Source: Desulfobacteraceae bacterium (GTDB lineage Bacteria > Desulfobacterota > Desulfobacteria > Desulfobacterales > UBA5616). Taken from it: a stretch of 5,049 bases of DNA. A model generated the notes under the pieces. That model did not search any database and was not told the origin of the DNA. It saw only the letters and a list, made by a program, of their open reading frames with translations. A program made the position numbers and the translations under genes. This document shows, one piece after another, positions 1-5,049 of this stretch (position 1 is the stretch's first letter; each line of letters opens with the position of its first letter). Where the stretch lies: assembly GCA_030620375.1 (NCBI GenBank), contig JAUXEW010000210.1, positions 1-5,049 of the forward strand. Reading direction: 5' to 3'.

Positions 1-28
1 CGCCAGTGCCTCAAAGTTTCAGTTTTAT

Positions 29-54
29 CCCGGTGCGAAGCACCGGGTTTTTTT
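29..54 (+). terminator. Intrinsic terminator for a convergent + strand transcript
   Basis: A perfect 8-bp stem (CCCGGTGC at 29-36 with GCACCGGG at 40-47) closes on a GAA triloop and is followed at once by seven T residues (48-54), the classic Rho-independent layout on the + strand. Read on the minus strand, the hairpin is followed by ATAAAACTG, which is not a U-tract, so it is a poor terminator for the adaptor gene that ends 9 bases beyond the T-tract. The natural reading is that a gene or RNA left of the window is transcribed toward the minus-strand operon and stops here. The terminated gene itself is not visible. Confidence 0.85.
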
Positions 55-62
55 AAAACAAA

Positions 63-935
63 TCAAAGGGGCGGCAGCACCATGATGCCCTCAACCCCTG
101 GTTTGACCTGGTTATTGTCGTTTTCAAATTCCACTTTCACCCTGTAAAGGCCTGAGGCGGGGTCCACAACCTGGGAGACAAACACAACGAGGCCTTTTTT
201 ATCGATATTGCCCGAACCGACCCGAATTTTCAAGTCCACTGTCTGCCCTTTTTGCATGTTTGTTCCATGGGACGCCTCAATATTGCAGACAAGATAGCAT
301 TTGCTGGTATCAACCACCCTTACGACTGGCTGGCGGGACTCACAACTTTCACCTTCATGTAAAAACAGTTCGGTGATGACACCCGGGTTCGGCGACTTCA
401 ATATCAGTTTATCCAGTTTTGCGCGGGCCATGTCATATTCGATGCGTTCCCGTTCCTCGACGATTTCCAGTCGTTTTTTTTCACCAACCGCCAGCTTATA
501 TTCCAGCTCCAGCTTCTCCAGTTCATCTTTGCTTACGGACCCGGTTCTTTCAAAAAGCGCCTGCGTGGATTCAAAAAGAGATTTCAGCGTCTTTTCCCGT
601 TCGAATGCGGATCCCAGTTCCACTTTACTCTCCCAGATCAGTTTGTTCCGCTTGACCTCCAGCTCTTCAAACCACTTATTCAATACGGCGATGGTGGCGC
701 CGTTTTTCACAAAACTGCCTTCCCGGAAAAACATCCGGGTTATCTTCCCGTCCACCTCGAAACTCAGAATCACATCATAAACCGGTTCGGTGAGTCCGGT
801 TACGGTTGTCCCCTCTTCATTGGCGTAAACCATCGTCATCAAAAAAAAGATGGCGGCCATACCGCCTAAAATGCCTTTTATGATGGGGTTAAGATACTGA
901 TCGCAACCTGAAGCCGCCGTATGATTATTTTTCAT
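63..935 (-). CDS. Periplasmic adaptor (membrane fusion protein, HlyD/RND-MFP family)
   Basis: A 290-residue adaptor expected to bridge an inner-membrane pump and a TolC-type channel. Seen in order (numbering from the chosen start): a hydrophobic signal or anchor segment at about 16-38 ending VYA-NEE; first half of a lipoyl-like domain (about 54-86, with VDGKI and EGSFVKNGA); a charged alpha-helical hairpin (about 87-176); second lipoyl half (about 177-209, with KSPNPGVI and HEGES); and a C-terminal beta-barrel region with VVDPASGLYRVKVEF and VKPGVEG, a strong family signature. The start is ATG 933-935. An in-frame ATG at 945-947 directly abuts AAGGAG with no spacer, so it is unlikely to be used. 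The protein is at the short end of the family. The gene lies 87 bases after the TolC-like gene and is the last of the operon. The family is secure; the pump partner and substrate are unknown. Confidence 0.9.
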   Translation of the reverse strand: MKNNHTAASGCDQYLNPIIKGILGGMAAIFFLMTMVYANEEGTTVTGLTEPVYDVILSFEVDGKITRMFFREGSFVKNGATIAVLNKWFEELEVKRNKLIWESKVELGSAFEREKTLKSLFESTQALFERTGSVSKDELEKLELEYKLAVGEKKRLEIVEERERIEYDMARAKLDKLILKSPNPGVITELFLHEGESCESRQPVVRVVDTSKCYLVCNIEASHGTNMQKGQTVDLKIRVGSGNIDKKGLVVFVSQVVDPASGLYRVKVEFENDNNQVKPGVEGIMVLPPL

Positions 936-979
936 TATGCACAACATCTCCTTTCTATCGGCCCTCCAAACCTAACCAT
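935..979 (-). other. Possible 14-codon leader ORF overlapping the adaptor start
   Basis: In the TolC-adaptor gap, an ATG at 977-979 opens a 14-codon frame (reads MVRFGGPIERRCCA) whose TAA stop shares its last A with the adaptor ATG, a TAATG arrangement typical of translational coupling. The adaptor ribosome binding site lies inside it. Its own ribosome binding site is weak (GGGA some bases upstream). It may be chance in an 87-base gap. The octamer GCATAATG occurs at both ATGs (977-984 and 933-940). Confidence 0.2.
948..955 (-). promoter_or_regulatory. Ribosome binding site of the adaptor gene
   Basis: GAAAGGAG on the minus strand lies 12 bases before ATG 933-935. It touches the alternative ATG at 945-947 directly, which argues for the downstream start. 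The spacing is slightly long but workable. Confidence 0.65.
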
Positions 980-1022
980 TATGCTGTATCCCGTATTCTG
1001 TTTTTCTGACGTTATTTATCCT

Positions 1023-2558
1023 CTAAAACACCCGCGCCAGGTTTTCATCAATCCCATACCGGCGCAACAGAGACCCTTCCGCCAAGTAAAGCGCAAGGAT
1101 TGCTTTATGATGATTGATGATGCTCTCCAGCTCGGCCTCTTTTGCGTAGTTTAAATCTTCTTCATTTTCAAGTACCAGGCGGCTGTTGCTTTTGCCGCTG
1201 CTGAGCTTTTCAAGTTCCACATCCAGAAGGCCTTGTTCAATCTTCCTTGCTTTTGTGTAGTATGATACCTGGGAAAGGATTGAAAAGACATCTTCCACGG
1301 ATGTGCTGATGATATTGGCTATCTGCGTTTCAATGGCCTTTAGCTCCAGCAGAGCCTGTTTTTGACGATGTTTCGCCGCTTTTAATTCGCTTCTGGTTTT
1401 TAAATCCCCCATCAGGGGGATGGTCATGATAATACCGACGTGCCAGGTGTTGTAATCCTGGTCAAAGGCATCTCCCCTGGATTCCGACAGGGAATTCCCC
1501 AATCCGTTAAGCCCGTAACTTCCGTTCAAATCCAGCCGGGGCCAGCGTTGATTTTTTGCATATTTCAGCAAAATATTTTCTTTTTCGATCTTGCATCGGG
1601 CAGCCAGATATTCCGGCCTCAGCGCAAATGCAGTTTCCATGCTGCAGTCAAAATCAGGGGCAACATCCCGGCGTTCAAATTCTTCACGGATATTAATATC
1701 GATGTCGACATCCACGTCGGACAAAGAAATAAAGCTTCGTACTCTGTTTTCCGTGGAAACCACCTCCTGTGCGGTGCTTAGCGCCAATGGTTTTCGTTTG
1801 GCCAGTCCGGCTTCGGCCTCCAGCACCTCTGTTTTGGCAATCTTGCCCAGGTCATACCGGTGCCGGTTATCTTCGAGAATCTGTTGGGCGATTTTAACCG
1901 AGTCCTGCCGAATTTTGAGCTTTTGCTTTGCGCCGAAAAAATCCCAGCAGGAAGAAATGGCATTAAAAATAACCTCTATCTTTTTAATTCGATATGTCTG
2001 ATAAGAAATATCGGAATCCTTCTTTGCCGTCCGAATACCGGCCGAAGAGGTAATTCCGCTGTTTCTCAGCAACGGCTGGGTGATTTCAAGGCCGTAAAAC
2101 GATTTATATTCCCAGCCCTCATCCAATGCGCGGTCGTTGCTGATATCCTCGGTATAACTGAATTTAAAGTCCCCGCCGGTGGGAATTTTGCCTCGCACCG
2201 CAAGACCAACGTTGTCCGAAACCTTGTCGCGGCGGTTAATGGTACTGAAAGGCATGTAGGCCTCTTCTTCCTGGGAGTACTTGATCGTCTCTTGACCGTG
2301 TTGAAATGAATTGACCAGTTCGGGTTCAAAAACGGATTTTTCACGCGTTATGTTTTCCCTGCTGATCATAAATTGATAATATTGTGCATTGATGTTCTCA
2401 TTTTCTTTATTAACCATCCGGACGTACTCGGAAAGAGTCAAATGCAGGGCGTCTTTCTTATCTTCACCGGGATCGGCCTGTTGGGCCGAGACGCCTGATA
2501 ACCATCCCGTAACCAACAACATCAACAAAACCGGAATGTAATACTTTATACGATTCAT
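1023..2558 (-). CDS. TolC-family outer-membrane channel protein
   Basis: A 511-residue outer-membrane efflux/secretion channel of the TolC (OEP) family, which forms trimeric beta-barrel plus periplasmic alpha-tunnel conduits. The chosen start gives a clean signal peptide: MNRIKYY, then a hydrophobic core, then VSA-QQ. The internal two-fold repeat is visible. The first half carries LSEYVRMVNKENENINAQ, then a strand region leading to GLEITQPLLRNSG and the helix with LEDNRHRYDLGKIAKTEVLEAEAGLAKRK. The second half carries ALRPEYLAARCKIE, RWPRLDLNGSYGL, WHVGIIMTIPLMGDLKTR and long helices ending in a short C-terminal tail. Length is normal for the family. A start seven codons earlier (2577-2579) lacks a ribosome binding site and spoils the signal peptide. 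It sits 34 bases after the small barrel gene and before its likely adaptor partner. The family assignment is firm; the substrate cannot be told. Confidence 0.93.
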   Translation of the reverse strand: MNRIKYYIPVLLMLLVTGWLSGVSAQQADPGEDKKDALHLTLSEYVRMVNKENENINAQYYQFMISRENITREKSVFEPELVNSFQHGQETIKYSQEEEAYMPFSTINRRDKVSDNVGLAVRGKIPTGGDFKFSYTEDISNDRALDEGWEYKSFYGLEITQPLLRNSGITSSAGIRTAKKDSDISYQTYRIKKIEVIFNAISSCWDFFGAKQKLKIRQDSVKIAQQILEDNRHRYDLGKIAKTEVLEAEAGLAKRKPLALSTAQEVVSTENRVRSFISLSDVDVDIDINIREEFERRDVAPDFDCSMETAFALRPEYLAARCKIEKENILLKYAKNQRWPRLDLNGSYGLNGLGNSLSESRGDAFDQDYNTWHVGIIMTIPLMGDLKTRSELKAAKHRQKQALLELKAIETQIANIISTSVEDVFSILSQVSYYTKARKIEQGLLDVELEKLSSGKSNSRLVLENEEDLNYAKEAELESIINHHKAILALYLAEGSLLRRYGIDENLARVF

Positions 2559-2568
2559 ATCACCCCTT
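2559..2568 (-). promoter_or_regulatory. Ribosome binding site of the TolC-like gene
   Basis: AAGGGGTGAT on the minus strand closely matches the 16S-complementary consensus AAGGAGGTGAT less one base and immediately precedes ATG 2556-2558. It decides the start in favour of MNRIKYY over the upstream ATG at 2577-2579. Confidence 0.8.
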
Positions 2569-2592
2569 AAGATGGTCATCGTTCGGAGAAAT

Positions 2593-3162
2593 TTACCAGC
2601 ACCAACCGATATAGCCGGTAATACCCCTTCTGTTGTCGATATCCAACGACAGATTCATTCTCAGTTCCCACTCAAAAAGCTCCGGGAAATAACTGATCCC
2701 CGCGCCATAAACCCCATAAAACTCCTTCTTTGAAGACTGTTCGTAATGGATGCCGGTGGTGTTTGATGTTACGATTTCGATTCGATTTGTCCGTGTGGCC
2801 CCGCCAAGAATGTTTACGTAAAAATCGGATATTACTTCCATGCCGATCTTCCCCAACACGCCGACTTCGGTACCCTCATCCACGGTATCAAAGGCCGTAT
2901 AATTAGCGTTCGGTGCGGAAGAACTTTTTGTACCGGTCGGAATATTGTCATCCCTGTTAAATATTAACGGAACGGAAACCGCCGCCAGAAAATGATGATT
3001 CCACAATTTAATATTTTCATTGCCGAACTCCAGCGAAAGGTTTTCCGTGTCCGCATCTCCACCGGCGCCGCCGCCTATGGCATAATACCAGGCATGTGCG
3101 GGTGAAAACATAACCAGAAAAACGATTGTGGCGGTTAACATAACAACATTTTTTCGCTTCAT
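2593..3162 (-). CDS. Exported small protein, probable outer-membrane beta-barrel
   Basis: 189 residues, not recognised as a named family. The N-terminus is a classical signal peptide (MKRKNVVM, hydrophobic core, PAHA-WYY; cleavage expected near residue 24). The mature part of about 165 residues is rich in alternating hydrophobic/polar stretches with Gly and aromatics that look like membrane beta-strands: WYYAIGGGAGG, FLAAVSVPLIF, VGVLGKIGMEV, FYVNILGGATR, FYGVYGAGISYFP, FEWELRMNLSLDI and a final ITGYIGWCW. That fits a barrel of roughly eight strands. The last residue is aromatic, as in BAM substrates, though Trp rather than the usual Phe. The ribosome binding site (AGGA, 6-base spacer) supports the start. 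It lies between the PKD protein (35-base gap) and the TolC-like gene (34-base gap), so it probably belongs to the same surface or export function. A soluble periplasmic beta-protein is the alternative. Confidence 0.75.
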   Translation of the reverse strand: MKRKNVVMLTATIVFLVMFSPAHAWYYAIGGGAGGDADTENLSLEFGNENIKLWNHHFLAAVSVPLIFNRDDNIPTGTKSSSAPNANYTAFDTVDEGTEVGVLGKIGMEVISDFYVNILGGATRTNRIEIVTSNTTGIHYEQSSKKEFYGVYGAGISYFPELFEWELRMNLSLDIDNRRGITGYIGWCW

Positions 3163-3166
3163 ATTT

Positions 3167-3174
3167 CTTCCTTT
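3167..3174 (-). promoter_or_regulatory. Ribosome binding site of the small barrel gene
   Basis: AAAGGAAG on the minus strand, with AGGA six bases from ATG 3160-3162, in the 35-base gap after the PKD gene. The sequence around it (ATAGAAAGGA) also occurs before the adaptor gene. Confidence 0.7.
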
Positions 3175-3197
3175 CTATTTTTCACCCCGGGTCGTTG

Positions 3198-3227
3198 TTA
3201 ATATCGGCCGACGGTGGAAATAAAGCA
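3198..3227 (-). other. C-terminal CFI-like tail (GCFISTVGRY)
   Basis: After a D/G/S-rich linker (NAEDNGDDGHSSSG) the protein ends CFISTVGRY. The Cys-Phe-Ile-[Ala/Ser]-Thr core resembles the CFI-box C-terminal region (CFIATAAYGS type) seen on many deltaproteobacterial surface proteins, but that region normally continues for tens of residues, whereas here a TAA follows four residues after CFIST. The assignment is from motif resemblance only. Confidence 0.45.
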
Positions 3228-5049
3228 TCCTGATGAGCTGTGTCCGTCGTCTCCGTTATCTTCCGCATTTGTTTCAGTAATGGTCACCACTACTTCATCC
3301 GTGTCAAAAAAACCATGGGGGTCGGTAACGGTCAGTAAAAATTCCAGCGTTTTCAAGTCTTCTATGTCGACTTCTTCATCTTCATCGGGAAGCGCCGGAA
3401 CAATAAAGGTTGTTTCTGCAGCATCGGCATTGTCCAGAACGACCTCAATGCCGCCGGTCTGCTCCCAATGATATGCAAGCACCTGATCCGGATCATATAC
3501 ATCCGGGCAGTTCAGTGTCACCGTGTCATCCGGATCGGCGGTCTGATCTTCTCCCGCCTTTGCCATGGGCGGATATGAGAGGCTCGAACCCGCTTCGCCT
3601 ACTTCCACTGCTTCCGCAGGCTGGTAAACAGCCTCAGGCAGGGTTGAATCAAATTCGATGTCATATATCAGGTCGACGATCTGTTCATCGACAATCGTCC
3701 CCCACCAGTTATTCGCCAGATCAACCAAAACCATGTCTTCATCAGCCCAGTTGTAGAAAAAAACGGAATAATTTCCGTCAATATTTTCCATGTTGTTTTC
3801 CCGGTATACTAAATCACTATTGGCCTCATCCCCCCTTGCGATACCCACGATATTCCCTGGATTTTCATCTCCATCCTGATCAAGACCGTCTATTAAAAAG
3901 TATGAGAAGCTATTCTTCAGGATCTGTATTTGGGCATTTAATTCCGGATCATATGAATTCGATCCGTCCAGTGTCACTTCCGCACCCGCACTGACGGTTT
4001 GCAGGGGCCCCGCATCGGCAATCGGAACGGTCGCGCCGGGATCATCCGTGACATTCACCACCACCGTATCGACGGACTCCTGCCCGTCGTCGTCTTTTAC
4101 CGTGAGCTTGAATGTCAGCGACATAAATGCCTCGGAAGGATCAAGCACATCGGCCGCAGGCGCTGTAAAATACGGGTTTCCCGTGGTGCCGTCGTACAGG
4201 GTTACGCTTTCTTCCCCGACCTGCTCCCATATGTAGGAGACAATGACACCATCCGGATCGGAAGATGCAAAACCGTCCAGTGTAACACCGGCTTGTCCGA
4301 ATGCCACAACCTGGTCCGGCCCCGCATCGGCCACCGGACTGGTGTTGTCCGCCTCGACAGAGACATGAACATTGTCATAATCGTCAACACCGGAATTATC
4401 CGTTACGGTCAATAGAAAAACCAGGGTATCCTCATCAGTGACATCGGGCGCGGTGAATATCGCCTTTTTGGAATCCCCATTCAGCAGTTCCACGGCCGTC
4501 CCCCCCACCTGGGTCCAGTTGTATGATAAAATTCCGTCATCCGAATCGTTTGATCCCGTCCCGTCGAGTTGTACCATGATGCCTTCATCAACCGTCTGAT
4601 CAGCGCCCGCATCCGCGGTGGGACCGGAATTGATCCAGTTTACCGTTACCGTTGCCATATCGGTAGACCGAAGTCCATCCACATCCAGCACTGTCAGTCG
4701 AAAAACAAGCTGCTCATTTTTCTTTACGTTCGGAGCCGTAAAACTCCGCTCCGACCCGGTTCCGTAAAGAACAACCCCCGGTCCGGAAATTTGTTTCCAT
4801 ACATAGGACGAAACGGAATCCCCCGTGTCCGGATCCGTGGAATTCGACCCGATAAGGGTTACATTTGTCTGACCTTCATCAACCACCGACTCTCCCGGCT
4901 CCACCTCGGCAACGGCGGTTGGAGGATAGTTGGGTTCGGCGTCATCATCATCGATGACATTTACAATAACCGTATCGGTTGAGTTTTCAACGTCATTATC
5001 CGTAACGGTCAGTTTAAAAGCGAATGTTTCCCCTTCCGCGGCCACATCC
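3198..5049 (-). CDS. PKD/Ig-like repeat surface protein, 5' end outside window
   Basis: The C-terminal 616 residues of a longer protein; the frame stays open to the window edge and the first GTG (5043-5045) falls inside a repeat (DVAAEGETFAFKLTVTD), so it is not a start. Numbering from that GTG: end of one repeat (1-40); full PKD-like repeats at about 41-137, 142-233 and 237-335; the first third of a fourth (341-370); a right-handed beta-helix fragment (371-477, with NNWWGT); a divergent repeat (492-591); and a Gly/Asp/Ser linker with a CFIS tail. Full repeats show PVADAGPDQ, then LDG.nS.DPD, SY.W.Q, FTAP and LTVTD. The protein is very acidic, as is usual for extracellular Ca-binding adhesion modules. 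It has no catalytic motif; a cell-surface or secreted structural/adhesive role is inferred. It is the first visible gene of the operon. Confidence 0.85.
   Translation of the reverse strand, partial: DVAAEGETFAFKLTVTDNDVENSTDTVIVNVIDDDDAEPNYPPTAVAEVEPGESVVDEGQTNVTLIGSNSTDPDTGDSVSSYVWKQISGPGVVLYGTGSERSFTAPNVKKNEQLVFRLTVLDVDGLRSTDMATVTVNWINSGPTADAGADQTVDEGIMVQLDGTGSNDSDDGILSYNWTQVGGTAVELLNGDSKKAIFTAPDVTDEDTLVFLLTVTDNSGVDDYDNVHVSVEADNTSPVADAGPDQVVAFGQAGVTLDGFASSDPDGVIVSYIWEQVGEESVTLYDGTTGNPYFTAPAADVLDPSEAFMSLTFKLTVKDDDGQESVDTVVVNVTDDPGATVPIADAGPLQTVSAGAEVTLDGSNSYDPELNAQIQILKNSFSYFLIDGLDQDGDENPGNIVGIARGDEANSDLVYRENNMENIDGNYSVFFYNWADEDMVLVDLANNWWGTIVDEQIVDLIYDIEFDSTLPEAVYQPAEAVEVGEAGSSLSYPPMAKAGEDQTADPDDTVTLNCPDVYDPDQVLAYHWEQTGGIEVVLDNADAAETTFIVPALPDEDEEVDIEDLKTLEFLLTVTDPHGFFDTDEVVVTITETNAEDNGDDGHSSSGCFISTVGRY
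3615..3935 (-). other. Right-handed beta-helix fragment within the PKD protein
   Basis: Residues 371-477 of the visible protein do not follow the PKD pattern. They show about three rungs of a parallel beta-helix: QIQILKNSFSYF.IDG, then DLVYRENNMENIDGNYSVFF, then VDLANNWWGT. These are followed by the usual cap-like sequence after NNWWGT (IVDEQIVDLIYD, then EAVYQPA). NNWWGT closing a helix is a well-known feature of NosD/pectate-lyase-like beta-helix proteins. Three rungs is short for an independent solenoid, so this may be the C-terminal remnant of a larger one. Confidence 0.65.
4041..4925 (-). repeat. Three tandem complete PKD/Ig-like protein repeats
   Basis: Three units of about 93-99 residues at 4635-4925, 4350-4622 and 4041-4337, each following the order P.ADAG - EG..V.L.G - DPD - SY.W.Q - FTAP - LTVTD (LTVLD and LTVKD in two of them). 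The tail of a further unit lies at 4926-5049. The units are divergent at protein level and resemble the PKD superfamily, including REJ/KIAA0319-like types. Some DNA identity survives: the 14-mer GGCCCCGCATCGGC (+ strand) occurs at 4006-4019 and 4318-4331, encoding ADAGP at the heads of the fourth and third repeats. Confidence 0.8.

Noticed and set aside
301..780. Ser-rich + strand reading frame of 159 residues
   Set aside because: It is antisense to the adaptor gene, is low in complexity, and arises from the codon pattern of the opposite strand; no ribosome binding site or family resemblance.
888..905. Lipobox-like AASGC in the adaptor N-terminus
   Set aside because: The Cys comes before the hydrophobic segment, not after it, so it cannot be a signal-peptidase II site.
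945..947. Upstream ATG for the adaptor gene
   Set aside because: AAGGAG touches it with no spacer; the ATG at 933-935 fits the same ribosome binding site better.
2577..2579. Upstream ATG for the TolC-like gene
   Set aside because: No ribosome binding site precedes it, while AAGGGGTGAT stands just before ATG 2556-2558, which also yields a proper signal peptide.
3954..3962. GAATTC near the PKD/beta-helix junction as a cloning scar
   Set aside because: The same TCGAATTC-type codons for SNS occur in another repeat at about 4840, so it is natural repeat coding; the join itself lies some bases further on.
3410..3994. Long + strand reading frame of 194 residues
   Set aside because: It is antisense to the PKD protein and rich in Pro, His, Arg and Ser with no domain pattern; the opposite strand carries clear PKD and beta-helix sequence.
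3999..4415. + strand reading frame of 138 residues
   Set aside because: It is antisense to two PKD repeats; its apparent internal similarity just mirrors those repeats.
5043..5045. GTG as the start of the PKD gene
   Set aside because: It lies inside a repeat (preceded by an in-frame Asp codon, matching the TAPDV-type position of other repeats), there is no signal peptide after it, and the frame is open to the window edge.

Overview
The window looks like part of a chromosome from a Gram-negative bacterium, most likely a deltaproteobacterium of the Desulfobacterales type. This is an inference from gene content: tandem PKD-like domains in a surface protein, a Cys-Phe-Ile tail like the CFI-box C-termini common in that group, and a TolC-type outer-membrane channel with a periplasmic adaptor. 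No 16S, housekeeping or other taxonomic marker is present, so the assignment is tentative.

All four protein genes lie on the minus strand, so transcription runs from the right edge to the left. In that order they are: (1) the 3' part of a large acidic protein of PKD/Ig-like repeats, which enters from beyond base 5049 and stops at 3198; it contains a short right-handed beta-helix fragment and ends in a truncated-looking CFI-type tail; (2) a 189-residue exported protein, probably a small outer-membrane beta-barrel (2593-3162); (3) a TolC-family outer-membrane factor (1023-2558); (4) a membrane-fusion-protein/HlyD-like adaptor (63-935). The gaps are 35, 34 and 87 bases, each start has a recognisable ribosome binding site, and no terminator is visible between the genes, so they read as one operon. 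At the far left, bases 29-54 form a strong intrinsic terminator pointing the other way (+ strand). This suggests a convergent transcript arriving from the left and marks the end of the cluster.

Functional picture (inference): genes 3 and 4 supply the outer-membrane and periplasmic parts of a tripartite exporter, but no inner-membrane pump (ABC, RND or MFS) is encoded here. Pairing them with a repeat-rich surface protein and a small barrel protein suggests export or display at the cell surface rather than simple drug efflux, but nothing in the window proves it. The pump may lie upstream of base 5049 or elsewhere in the genome.

There are no tRNA, rRNA, CRISPR, insertion-sequence or phage features, and no gene-free stretch over 300 bases. 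The longest gap (936-1022) holds a ribosome binding site and a possible 14-codon leader ORF.
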